From NCBI GenBank assembly GCA_917880885.1, contig OU862906.1, positions 58,074,665 through 58,138,664 on the forward strand: a stretch of 64,000 bases of DNA, given 5' to 3'. Below the pieces are notes generated by a model. It was not told the DNA's origin. It ran no database searches and was given only the letters and a program-made list of their open reading frames with translations. The DNA comes from Limnephilus marmoratus. Lineage: Eukaryota > Arthropoda > Insecta > Trichoptera > Limnephilidae. Every line of letters begins with the position of its first letter. Positions within the stretch are counted from its first letter, which is position 1. A program made the position numbers and the translations under genes. Positions 44,681 to 55,858 of the stretch are shown piece by piece.

Positions 44681-45076
44681 GGCTGGCGTGGTCTAGCTGC
44701 AAGGTTTTTGACTCGCAATCCGAAAGTGGCGGGATTGAATCCCGGCATGGGCAAATAAATTTTATTTGATTTATTTGTGTTATTTCACGATTAATTAATT
44801 AATAAATAATATATAGTATATTTGCGGCACGTTCCAGAGTGGCAGATACCCCTAGTATCGCCCTGGTGTAAGATCACCATTCAGAATTGAAACGTTAGCC
44901 ATTTTTGGTGACCAAATATTAATAGCCAGGTACTTCCCTACCTTCCTTTTCCCCATCTCCTTCCCTTTCTAACTACCTTTTGCCTCACAACATACCCCAA
45001 TTAGGGATGCAATAGACTCACTGGCTCCAGGCAGGAGCAGCTGGGACTCTTGTGAGGTATTCATATAAAAACAAAA
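44681..45076 (+). mobile_element. tRNA-derived SINE (family 2), copy
   Basis: A tRNA-like head of about 72 nt has an A-box region GTGGTCTAGCTGCAAGG and a B box GGGATTGAATCCC. It is followed by CAAATAAATTTTATTTGAT, a body with TTCCAGAGTGGCAGATAC and GTATCGCCCTGGTGTAAGA, and a tail region CTCACTGGCTCCAGGCAGGAGC ending near an A-rich stretch. It is collinear with the 57.9-kb copy except for a short deletion after GAAACGTT. Pol III transcription of such SINEs is family knowledge. Confidence 0.85.
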
Positions 45077-45243
45077 TTTAGATAATGTACCAGAAGGCCA
45101 AGACGTATTCCGCCAATCAGTTATTTCAGGAAAATAAGGCGGACTGTATCTAATGTCTTAAATTAATATTTTCTCGTCCTAACAATCTCACCAAAAACAC
45201 AAATCTAGCAAGTGTCATACTAGCCCAGTCAAGATGTACATCC

Positions 45244-47300
45244 GTGCTTGCAAAAGGTCCGGTCATTCTGAATGTTTTATTTGTTGTTAGGACCTATACC
45301 AGTAATAAAAAAAATTTTTTGCAACTTCGAAAGTGCCGTGCGAGGGCGGTGGACCCAAAAAACCAAGAAATTTTTGGATTTTTTTCAGTTTTTGCTCAAT
45401 ATCTCAGTGAAGGACGAATCTGACCGGTATAGTTAGCACACATAATTTTAAAGTAGACTAAATTTGCTACAATTTGAGATCAAAGCGAGCTATATGCAGC
45501 CATTGGTTTCTAAGATACAGTTCTTCAAAAATAGGCCATTTTTTCCAAAAAGTGAAATATTTTCGAAATGGTCACTTATTTGATTGTTGTTCTCAAAAAC
45601 AAGCGTAGAGTAGAAGTGGCTGTTGCCGAAGAAGATGCGGATCGAGAGATCGTCATGATGGCGCTTTCAAAAAGAGCAGTAGTCGATCGGGTCGTCATAG
45701 TGGGAGAAGACGTCGACCTGCTCGTTCTTCTCAATGGTTTAGGTTGCTGAAAAGACAAACGTCTATCTTCAGAAGAGCACCAAGGGTGAAGCTGGTTGCT
45801 GTCACTACTCTACGACCTCCTACAATCACCAGGGCTTCCGGCAATTACCAGGAACGGTACTATTCACCCACGCGTTTACCGGGTGCGATACCACCTCAGC
45901 ACCGTTTGGCCAAGGAAAGACCAAAATCACCACACGTCTGAGCAAGAGTGAACCACTTGCTGAGCAAGTGGAGGTCTTCCTTCGGCCAGACTCCATCCCA
46001 CAAGCCATAAGTGAAGCAGACATCAAGTGCTTTGTGGCTCTATATGGGGGTGACATCGCGAGGGATACTTTGGATTTCCTGAGGTATAAGACGTTTGTCA
46101 TTTCAACAAGCATAAACCTCGCCCGTTCGCCAACGACGGAAGATGCCGCAGGCCACCATGCAGCAAGGTGCTACCTCCAAGTACAGAAGTGGCGAGGAAT
46201 CAACTTGAATCCCACTGAATGGGGGTGGAAGCTGTCTTCTCAAGGACTCGCCCCCATCCCCACCACGATGGATCCCGCACCTTCTGCGAAAAATTTCATG
46301 TAAATGCAAGAAAGGATGTTGCTCGTGCAGAAAGGCTGGGCTCCACTGCTCAGTCCTCTGTCAGTCATGCGGTGGAAAATTGTGCAATAACGTCCCGGAT
46401 GTGGAGCTGAAATGCTCGGACGATGAAGATGACCCGACTACAGACTGGGCGCCTCTTCCAGCGTCCATCACAGATATCGAGACACCTTCTTCGTGCGAGC
46501 CTAAGCCCGGGCCATCTAAGATAAAAAGAAAGACATGATTTGGCAACCAAGACACAATACCTACATGATTTATTTTTTGTGTACACATAACTTATCCATA
46601 CAGTAGGTACCATGATGTTTGTACAAGCATTTTAGTATGTAGGTATATAAAACAATGTTTGAAGATGAAATAATTCCCGATAGATGTATTATCTTTTCTT
46701 TTTTTCATCAAAAATGTGTTAATAATAACAACAAAAAAAATTGTAACTGTTTGATAAATAAAACCATAAAAAGACGTGAGAACAGTTTATTTGCATTTCC
46801 CTCCAAAACCCGCCTATGACTGTTTTTGGTTATCTGGCGTTCTTGAGAGAACCGTTAAGTCTACAGATATCAATCAAAATAAATGAAAGCTAATTAAATT
46901 TACTACAATTTTATGTCATATAATATTTGACGTGGGATACGTGTTTTAGAAAATATTTTACAAAATAAGTGACCATTTCGAAAAAATTTCACTTTCTGGA
47001 AAAAATGGCCTATTTTCGAAGAACTATATCTTGAAAACCAATAGCTGTATATAGCTTTCTTTGATCTCAAAATGTAGCAAATTTAGTCTACTTTAAAAGT
47101 ACGTATACTAACTATACCAGTCAGACCCTTCCTTCATTGAGATATTGAGCCAAAACTCTAAAAAATCCGAAAATTTCTTGGTTTTTTGGGTCCACCGCCG
47201 CTCGCACAGCACTTTCGGAAGTTGCAATTTTTTTTTAATTGCTGGTTTAGGTCCTAACAACATATAAAAAATTCAAAATAACCGGACCTTTTGCAAGCAC
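45244..47300 (+). mobile_element. DNA transposon with 338-bp terminal inverted repeats
   Basis: Left TIR 45244-45581 and right TIR 46963-47300 have equal length and high identity, starting GTGCTTGCAAAAGGTCCGGT and ending with its complement. The internal 1.38 kb carries a broken gene. No clear target duplication is visible next to either end. TIRs of this length with a PIN/FEN-like, Cys-rich product do not match any transposon superfamily I can name with certainty. Confidence 0.85.
45568..46538 (+). pseudogene. Transposon-encoded PIN/FEN-like and Cys-rich protein, frameshifted
   Basis: Three consecutive frames form one protein-like series. The first (from ATG 45568, inside the left TIR) has AEEDADREIVMMAL, then VVIVGEDVDLLVLL: paired acidic clusters like those of the PIN/FEN/XPG nuclease fold. 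The second (about 45748-46303) reads FTHAFTGCDTTSAPFGQGK, then YKTFV, then NPTEWGWKLSSQGLAPI. The third (46299-46538) begins CKCKKGCCSCRKAGLHCS and continues LCQSCGGKLC, a Cys-rich cluster, ending PSKIKRK. The second and third frames are separated by a +1 shift next to an A5 run near 46288-46292; the first and second by a shift near 45740. I recall this order as shared by a family of uncharacterised arthropod proteins. The product is N-terminally short and broken. Confidence 0.7.
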
Positions 47301-47794
47301 AACCCTTAACCACGTGCGTGTATAAACAGTGCCTCACTGCAAAACCAGGCTGGCCCAAAGGCGCATTAATTGTATTGCCCCAAAATTGTTCAATTTCCTA
47401 CTCAATTCCATCGACACGTTTCAAAATCTGAACTTAAATAAAAAAAATGTTAAAAGCTACGTAAAAAATAATTTGGGGAATGAGTAATTTTTTTCTATAA
47501 TTTGTACTATCTGTTTCTAAATCCCTAAAATACTCCATGTCTCTCTGTATATTTAGATTAATAAAAAGGATATATTTTATATGTATACACACATATATGA
47601 ACATGTGTATGTACATGGGTGTATTTGGGTGTATGGGTGTATTTCTAATATCTTTGGTCTATATATACGTTTATATATTTATCTATTCTAAAAAAAATCT
47701 CGGTAACTACTATAATATCAATCATATCGATCTCTATAGCCACTATATATTTATTTTTGAATTCTATTTTTACCACCACTGTTTAAATAATTGA

Positions 47795-48641
47795 ATCTAT
47801 CAGGGACCTTGGGGTATTACTGGATGTTAAATTAAATTTTATACAACACACTGATGAAATCATCAACAAGGCCAACAAAATGCTAGGATTTATTATTCGA
47901 ATAACGAAACCTTTTCGCAACCTTAAGACTCTATATTCCCTTTACACAGCGTTCATCCGTCCCCACTTAGAACACTGCACACCGATCTGGACTCCTTTCT
48001 ACCAAGCTCACATTGATAGAATCGAAAAAATCCAAAAAAAAATTTTTAACCACATAAATTATAAACAAAAATTACACTTCTTAAATTACAACGCATCTAT
48101 TAATTACCACAATTTCAACTCCCTTTATACACGACGTTTAATTTTTGACCAAACTTTATTATTTAAAATTGTTAATAATGGCCTGGACTCTCCAGAGCTA
48201 ACCAACTTAATAAATATTCATATTCCGTCAAGAACAACTCGGCAATCCCATTTGTTTCATTTGCCTACATGTAGAACTAACATTAGAAAAAATTCAACAA
48301 TTCCCCGTATATGTGCGCAATATAACACAAAATTCCAAAATATAGACATTTTTAGCCATACACTACAGAAATATCGATTAGAAGTAACACGTACGATCGA
48401 AAATTAATACGAGTGTGAAAAGGATCCGGAGCATCTCCTATCCTCCTCCTTTATTCCCCTTCCTCTCCTCCTCACCTCAAATTAATTTTAATATGTAATA
48501 AAACTCTATCTCCAATCAACTTTAACATAGGAGACTTTTTTGGCTTGACTTGATTTAACAATTTATATTTTTATCTTTATGTTTTATGTATAAGCTGTTT
48601 GTCCCTTACTAATAAATAAATAAATAAATAAATAAATAAAT
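47795..48641 (+). pseudogene. 5'-truncated CR1/Jockey-like LINE
   Basis: Coding similarity begins IRDLGVLLDVKLNF at 47795 and continues in one long frame (from ATG 47880, 175 codons): LGFIIRITKPFRN, LEHCTPIWTPFY, then FHLPTCRTN. This is the segment after the RT catalytic core to the protein end, close in pattern to 52.2-52.8 kb but diverged. The stop is at 48405-48407. The 3' end is a (TAAA)n tail at 48610-48641, directly adjoining the next LINE. The frame is intact for the part present; the RT core and endonuclease are missing. Confidence 0.8.
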
Positions 48642-48846
48642 ATGTAATAACCACCATTGTTTAATATCCACCTTTTCTTTTTTTGTTACTCTCTTATATT
48701 TTTTGTTATTTTTTTTATATCCTTTATTATCATATTTATATTATATTATATATTTATCACAACAATAACATCGTTTAAAACTACTGTCAAATTTTGCTCT
48801 TCCACTTTTGTAAATCAATATTGTGATAAATAACCGATATATAACA

Positions 48847-49602
48847 ATGACTACACGTGCAAATTCTAAGTCCGCCAATAACTCTAATCCCGAACTAATG
48901 CAAATTTTAGATAAAAAGTTCGATGAATTTAAAATCCAGTTTCTAGAAAAATCATTTGCAGACTTCAAAAATACGATTGTAGAAGTTATAAGAAAGGAGT
49001 TCAAGGAAGAAATTGAGGAGCTTAAGAAGAAAATTAAACATTTGGAAGGACAAATAGAAAGCAACGATCAATATAATCGTGCAAATAATCTTATAATAAG
49101 TGGTGTTCCAGAAGATAGAAACGAAAATATTTATGACATTCTCTTCAAAATTGGTGCTACAGCTGGATTTAAAATCACTCGAGAGGAAGTGGACTTCGCA
49201 AGCAGAATCTCCCCCAGAATAAACCAAAATGTGACAAATGAAAAAAAGAGGAACATTATCGTAAAATTTACACACTGACACCTTAAAGATAACCTGTTAG
49301 CTGCAATAAGGAAGAGGAAGGGAATGTTTGCTTCAGAATTGCAGCTTCCTGGTGCCAGCAGAATCTACATCAACGAGCATTTAACCTCCAAAAATCAGCA
49401 TCTACTAAAACAATGTAGAGATATAAAAAGGGACCGAAAAATTCTCTACTGCTGGATAAAAAACGGTAAAATCTTCATTCGTGTAAGTGATACAACACCC
49501 ATAATTTTAATTGCTGATCAGGATGACGTTAACAGACTTTCAACATTGAAGATAATGCCCACACAAGACGCTTCTACACCGGCCTTCCCTTTAGGAAACT
49601 GA
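48847..49602 (+). pseudogene. LINE ORF1 protein gene with one premature stop
   Basis: It starts ATG at 48847 with A at -3. A coiled-coil-like segment rich in Glu/Lys (EFKEEIEELKKKIKHLEGQ, residues about 55-75) is followed by YNRANNLIISGVPED, the RRM-like region seen in L1-type ORF1 proteins, and a C-terminal part with GASRIYINEHLT, then RDRKILYCWIKNGKIFI. An in-frame TGA at 49276-49278 (KFTH*HLKD) interrupts it and the same frame continues to a stop at 49600-49602. By family analogy the product is an RNA-binding chaperone of the LINE RNP. Confidence 0.8.
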
Positions 49603-49971
49603 ATTTACAGAATAATATCAAACATATTACTTTTAACATCAAATTTAACCTCTTGCAGTACATTAATATAACACCCAATTTCTACTTGGTCGTAATACAC
49701 ATATCATCACTATGCGTTAATTACAAACTTCCTTTTAACTCTTATCAAATAATGTTAAAACATGTTATCATTTGGTTGAATTGTATTAGTAATCTGTCCA
49801 TAGATATAACAATCAATCTGTCAAAACTTAAGCCTCCTAAAACCATAGACATTTTAATTTACCACAAACAAAAACAAAAAGAATCGTGTGTTCAAAAATG
49901 CCCCCAATCACAGCATAATTATTTTTTTTCAAGTTATTTTCCAAACAACTTCACGAACATAATATTTATAA

Positions 49972-52835
49972 ATGCTTAACATATATTTTCAAAATGTGCG
50001 AGGTCTTCGCACAAAAACTCATAGCTTCTTAAATCAGGTACTTTTGAACAATTACGATATTTACCTTATATGTGAAACTTGGTTAAATAAATCAATCCAT
50101 GACAGTGAATTGTTTGACAATAGGTATGATGTATTTAGAGAGGATCGTAACTACTTTTTGTCTGGACAGCAGCAGGGAGGGGGGGTACTAATTGCAACCT
50201 CCAAATCTCTCAAAGCACAGAGATTACCATGGTCTACTTGTACTAAGGAGATCTGGATATCAGTGCCAATATTAGGTGACAATAATAAACTCAAAAATTT
50301 ATATATCTGCTGCACATATCACCCACAAAACACCAACTACATCCACAATCTAATTCAGCACTTCAACACCACATCAGACCTGCACACAAATCACCCGGAA
50401 GGATTGTTTTTATTAGCTGGAGACTACAATACACCCAAACTAAACTGGAAGTTAACCGAAGGGCAAAACCAATTAGAACCAAATTTTCCAGAAGACACTG
50501 CTAGCCGTGCCTTGGTAGACTTCCTTTCATTCACCCAACTACACCAATTCAATACTGTAATCAATACAAACAAACGAATCCTTGATTTAATCATGACAAA
50601 TATTTAAAAATGTAGTATAACCCACTGTACCGAACCTCTGACGCCTGAAGATTCACATCACAGAGCATTAGACATAGAGTTATCACCTGTTACTGTACCG
50701 TCTCTCTCCGGCTCGTCTAGGATAGTTAAAATGTTTCACCTAGGTGATTACGGTAAAATTACTGATGAATTATCTAAAATAAATTAGAAACTCGAATTTC
50801 AAAGTAAGGATACCGAAAAGGCCGTATTAGATTTTTACAATATCATAAATGACATTATTCGCAAATACATCCCCGAAAAAAAAATTAACGGTAATTTAGA
50901 AAGGTTTCCCCCCTGGTACACTTTACCACTTATTAAAATTGTAAAAGAGAAACTAAAATATCACAAGAAATGGAAAAAATACAAGAACTTAGCTGACTAC
51001 CAATCATTCTCTGTACTGAGAAATCGTCAGAAGAAGATCTCGCTAGAATGTTATGAAAACTTCATTACGACGGCAGAAGATTCAATAAAAAAGTGTAGCA
51101 AATAGTTCTGGTCATTTGTTAAATCAAAGCAATCCTCTTCCGATTTACCTAAGCAAATGTATCTTGGTGATATTTCCTGCAATGATGGACAATCCATATG
51201 CGACCATTTTAGTGATTATTTTAGATTAGTTTTTGTAGAAAATTCCAACCCTCGCCTCAATCTTACTGAGAATGGTGACGACAACTCTAATCTACATATA
51301 CACACTATTAACTTCAATCAATCATGTGTACTTAGTTATTTAAAAAAACTTGATCCGAATAAAAGTGCGGGATCTGATTTAATTCCATCCATATTTTATG
51401 TAAAATGCCGGGACCAATTGGCTTATCCTCTCTCCTTGCTATTCAAAATGTCATTTGAAGAAGGCAACTTCCCCAACGTCTGGAAACAAGCACTCATTAC
51501 ACCAATCCACAAAAGCGGGGACAAAAATAACATCACCAACTACAGGCCCATCTCCAAACTCCCAATTGTCAGCAAGATCATGGAAAACATAGTTCTTGAT
51601 CAACTTTTTCCAGCAGTACAAACAATCATATCCAAAAATCAACACGGCTTTTTCAGAAAACGGTCGGTCGAGACAAACCTTCTGGAATACACAGATTTTA
51701 TTTTAAATTCTATGTGTGGTAAAAATCAAGTGGACTCTATCTATACGGATTTTTCAAAAGCCTTTGATAAAATTAACATTGAACTGCTTCTGAAGAAACT
51801 GTTAAAAATCGGGATTAAGGGTGACCTTCTCAGATGGATCAAATCGTATGTGACAAACAGAAGTCAAGCAGTTAGAGCTAAGGGTTTCTCCTCTCGTTTT
51901 TTCAATATACCTTCAGGAATCCCGCAAGGATCACATCTCGGACCTCTCTTGTTTATTTTATATATCAATGATATGAGTGAATGCTTTAAAAATTCCAAAT
52001 TCCAAATTTTTGCTGATGACACTAAAATTTACAAAAAAATCACTAATATTAATGACAGCCTAGAATTGCAAGATGATATTAATAGGCTTGGAATATATTG
52101 TGCGAACAACCAACTGTTCCTTAACCTAGAAAAATGTAATACAATATCATTCACCAAAAGCATAAATCCCCTAATATTTCCGTACAAAATCAATGACGTA
52201 GAGATAAAAAGATGTTGTGAAGTGAAGGACTTAGGAATAATTATGGACTCCGGAATGTCTTTCCGAACACATATAAATTCCATCTGTGACAGGGCATACA
52301 AACTTCTAGGATTCATCATAAGAGTGACCAAACCATTCAGGTCACCACACGTAATCAAAATACTGTATGTCTCTTTTGTTCGCTCAATATTAGAATTCGG
52401 ATCGGTCATATGGAATCCCCAATACAAAGTTAATATTGAAAGGTTAGAAAGAATTCAAAAAAGATACTGAAACACCTAGACTTTAAATCCTTTCGAACAT
52501 CAGAAAGCCTAAAAGACTCATTAACATTCCATAATTTATCAACCTTAGAAGATAGAAGAAATATATCCGACCAGAAATTTCTATTCAAAATTATTAACAA
52601 CGTTGTTGACAACAACTATCTTCTGGAACACATTAATTTCCACTGTCCAATAAGAAACACAAGGTCAAACCAACTATTCCACATCCCACACTCAAAAACA
52701 AATTACACACAACATTCATTTCTCCGAAGGACGTGCACAAAATACAATGATATCTTTTACGACGCTGATATTTTCCATTTGTCCTCAGGCCAATTTATTA
52801 AATTCATAATAGAAAAAATCAAAACAAATTGTTAA
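49972..52835 (+). pseudogene. LINE ORF2: endonuclease-reverse transcriptase, inactivated
   Basis: ATG 49972. The endonuclease domain has FQNVRGLRTK, then LICETWLN (catalytic E region), then LAGDYNTPKLNW (GDxN motif). The linker contains RFPPWYT. RT motifs in order are DPNKSAGSDLIPSI, ITNYRPISKLP, IYTDFSKAFDKIN, GIPQGSHLGPLLFILYIND and FADDTKIY, so the catalytic Asp residues are present. Same-frame stops occur near 50605, 50785 and 51103. At about 52460 a one-base loss in an A run shifts the frame, after which the C-terminus continues to 52835 (RNTRSNQLFHIPHS). The layout and motifs fit the CR1/Jockey superfamily; finer clade is not resolvable by eye. Confidence 0.88.
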
Positions 52836-53018
52836 TTATGAACTCTCCACCCCTGCTGCATGTTTTCCTTCTTTTTATAATAATAATAATAATATTTGGA
52901 TGATTTACATACCCCACATGCTTTAATTTGTGTTTTTTTTTTCATTTCTGTTGTACATATATATATTTTTTCTTTTTTTTTTACCACTTTATGTTTTCTT
53001 TTACGTTTTAATCTATGT

Positions 53019-53019
53019 T

Positions 53020-53055
<36 letters not shown>

Positions 53056-53056
53056 A
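53019..53056. repeat. (TA)n microsatellite
   Basis: Slightly interrupted TA dinucleotide tract in the LINE 3' untranslated region. Confidence 0.9.
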
Positions 53057-53217
53057 TAAATTTTAGCGGAAACTTCGCTGGTTAATGCAACCATGTAATA
53101 TGTTACTCTATTATGAAAATATGTATAACTGTTTGTTTCCTTAAACTAAAATAAAAAAATAAAAATAAATTCCAGATCTCGGGGAGAGTGGTGCAGTCCC
53201 GCGAGTTCCATATTATG

Positions 53218-53311
53218 GGATGGTCCGACGCTCTGTGGGGAACCCGCTTGCACAGCGCGGGTATAAACTGTGTGACCTAAAGTTTAAGTTTAGACTTACG
53301 GATTTCAATAC
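53218..53311. repeat. Paired ~90-bp structured repeat, copy 1
   Basis: GGGATGGTCCGACGCTCTGT, then ACCCGCTTGCACAGCGCGGGT, then TAGACTTACGGAT. It matches 57664-57752 with only a few differences. Its GC content is well above the surroundings. CCCGC pairs with GCGGG around TTGCACAGC, or alternatively CTGTG with CACAG. Confidence 0.8.
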
Positions 53312-54359
53312 TTCATTTGTGTGAAAGCACTATGAAACCAATACATATTATACATATACAATATGTCAAGTAAAAATAAAAATATTGCAAGATGAGAAAA
53401 AAAATTTACATGGTAAAAGAAAATAATAATAGTACAAAATAAAACAAGAAAATTTGAAAAAACATAATTTTCTGTTTTAAATCTATGTCATAAGGAAGTG
53501 GCTCCATCGCTTGTGTATGGGACCCTGCCAGAAGTGGAATGCTGCCATCACAAGACTGTTTTCGCTTGAGGCTAGTCGCGTTCTGTATTTGGTGATCTGT
53601 TTTTCATTAGTGCTCGGAATCCGGATTATGTATGTACCTATCTCCATGTATCAATAAAAAATTGCTAATAAAAAAATTTAAAAAAATGTTCGCATGTACA
53701 AAAAGCTAAGAAGAGCGTCCCTTTTACCTGTGGACTGCAGGGCCGATATCTTAAGCATGTTTCATTTTATATTCTTTGCTCGCCTCTGCATGTCGGTGTC
53801 GTCATGGTCGTTAACTTGCTAGTGATGATGTACCCTACATATTTTGTTGCTTCAACTATTTTGACCATTCAAAAAGTTTGGGGGAATGTTTTTTGGATCT
53901 TCTTCGTGTTAATCAACAGTGATGATTAGTTTCTAGCGTAAAACCTTCACAAGTCTTCAGGAGAATTCGAAGTTCCTTTATTGACGGTGCCATCGGAAAC
54001 ATGTCGTCTGCGTAAATATTGTTTATTCTTTAGGTATATTATGTAAATGTATCACTACAGACCGAACGAAGTGATTTTATTTTTATTTTACCAAATAAAA
54101 GTTTTGATTCAACAATTTGTCAAACCGAAATTAATTTCAATCATTTTCTCGAGTGAATTATTTTGGGTAGCAAGAAACCAATAACTCCACGTCCGAGCGT
54201 CAATTAATTCAATAGATAAAACTTGGATGTTTTGTCAAAGTCGTGCAGAAAATTCATTTGAAATTATTAAAACATTGCCTAATTGATGGCAAAAAGTTCC
54301 GCGCCCGTTTTCGGAATTTGCATTGAATTAAGACAAAACGTTTAAATCAAGTTAAAAAG
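53312..54359. other. Stretch without recognised gene
   Basis: No convincing frame or repeat is seen. Confidence 0.55.
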
Positions 54360-54818
54360 TTGAGCCGTCCCGAATATGAATTGGTTCCTTTTAAAAGAAT
54401 AAGTTTTGCGCCACCCGGCGTAAATCAAACGATTGTTACCGCAGCCCGGGTCATTAACAAACGAACACCATACAAATATTTTATTACTTCGTCTTTGGGA
54501 TACTTCAAAGCGCCACGGGGTCTGGATTATTCGAGAAAACTTGCTCCTGGGATACAATGGCGGGAAAACCGGACGAGAGAACTAAATCTTTTTGAACGTG
54601 CCTTTGGCGGGAACGTGCCGGGAAAAAACCCGCCGAGGAAAGTTTCGGGACTTGGCAACACTCGGTGGAACTTGGATGTCCGCTTTATGTGTTTATGTGG
54701 GAAAAGTGGGAAAAGTGCTCGCTTGTCATCGGAGGCAAGCGGGCGGGAGAGGGATAGGGTACCGATGTCCCCACGCTCCCCTCTTACTTGTGTGGTACAC
54801 CAATTATTTACCAATTAA
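54360..54818 (+). other. GC-richer block with long frames on both strands, possible exon
   Basis: A 152-codon plus frame (no ATG at its 5' end; contains YKYFITSSLGYFKAPRGLD, later RFMCLCGKSGK) overlaps a 95-codon minus frame. Base composition is clearly less AT-rich than the flanks and CpG is frequent. I recognise no domain. It could be a host first exon or promoter-proximal region, a decayed element, or chance. No splice-site or promoter evidence was strong enough to choose. Confidence 0.3.
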
Positions 54819-55519
54819 TCTTACCAGGCGATGCTATGTAAAGCCGTGTACTTTGGTTTGAAAATTTGATGGCTTAGAAAAATTATAGGTGCTTTAATTA
54901 AATACTGCGAGTAGAATACATCTTGGCATTTGCTACAACAGAGCGTTTTTTATAAGTATTTCATGAGCCCGGAAAATATTTAAATATCAGGTGTATAAAA
55001 ATGCCCTGAATATTAAAATTTCGTACTTACGAATTACGAATCCCTTTTCGGATATGGTCTTACAGTAATATATTGAAAATTAAGTTTTTAAGATTATAGA
55101 AGGAAAAACATTTTTCACTATTTGTGTCCTTATTCAATCAAATGAAATAAAACAATTTGGCGACGTTTTTTGGTATAAATCCGAACAGGCGCTCGGTGTT
55201 ACGCAGGAATTTAAACTTTATTGCCATCTGCGTAAGAGTGCGTGAGTTTGCCAGATTCCATATGTTACACGTCAAAGTAAGTCATCTTATGGCCAGCTAA
55301 AATCATGTTAGATTGATGTGAAGGGCGAAGCAGTAAAAAATTTCGATCACCTCTAATTTGACATTATGAAAATTGCACAGCTTTTTTAGGAATCTGACAA
55401 GTATACCATATATTCGTAAGATTATCACGGCTATCCATTTCAATGAGGAACTATGGCTTAGAATTATTAACTTTGGTTAATTTGTAAATTTTATTGTTTC
55501 CGAATGATACGGTAATGAT
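54819..55519. other. AT-rich stretch without recognised gene
   Basis: Nothing is recognised. Confidence 0.6.
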
Positions 55520-55858
55520 CGTTTTCATCCCGCGAAAAAATATTCCCGACAATATATCCTACGGACAAAACATTTCCCAACAAAATATTCCCGACAAAAT
55601 ATCCTACGGACAAAACATTCCCCAACAAAATATCTACTATAATCTAACCCAACCTAACCTAAGAATAATTTAATGTCTTTACAGGATGTCTGTATTATTT
55701 TTGTACCATTTTTTGTTAGGTTAGGTTAGGTAAGGTTAGGATCGGATAGGTTAGGTTAGGTTAGGAAAGGTTTAGATTTTATGTTGGGGGATGTCTTGTC
55801 CGTAGGATATTTTGTAGGGGATATTTTGTAGGAGATATTTTGTCGCGGGATGAAAACG
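55520..55858. mobile_element. MITE with internal TTAGG-like pentamers
   Basis: Terminal inverted repeats CGTTTTCATCCCGCGA (55520) and TCGCGGGATGAAAACG (to 55858) are followed inward by direct subrepeats (CCTACGGACAAAACATT, AACAAAATATTCCC) that are mirrored on the right (GTCCGTAGGATATTTTGTAG). The centre holds GGTTAGG-type repeats (55717-55770) with a short ACCCAACCTAACC partner on the left (55639-55652). No coding. Confidence 0.75.

Larger units (their letters stand above)
48642..53172 (+). mobile_element. Nearly full-length CR1/Jockey-superfamily LINE
   Basis: It contains a 5' leader, ORF1 (48847-49602), ORF2 with AP-endonuclease and RT (49972-52835), and a 3' untranslated region with a (TA)n tract (53019-53056) and an AATAAAAAAATAAAAATAAA tail. 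It starts immediately after the (TAAA)n tail of a related truncated LINE. One stop in ORF1 and three stops plus a frameshift in ORF2 make it inactive but fairly young. It is the likeliest local representative of the machinery that produces the truncated LINE copies at 6.5 and 47.8 kb. Confidence 0.85.

Noticed and set aside
55717..55770. True telomere or interstitial telomeric block
   Set aside because: Only a handful of imperfect TTAGG units, contained within a MITE with its own inverted ends.
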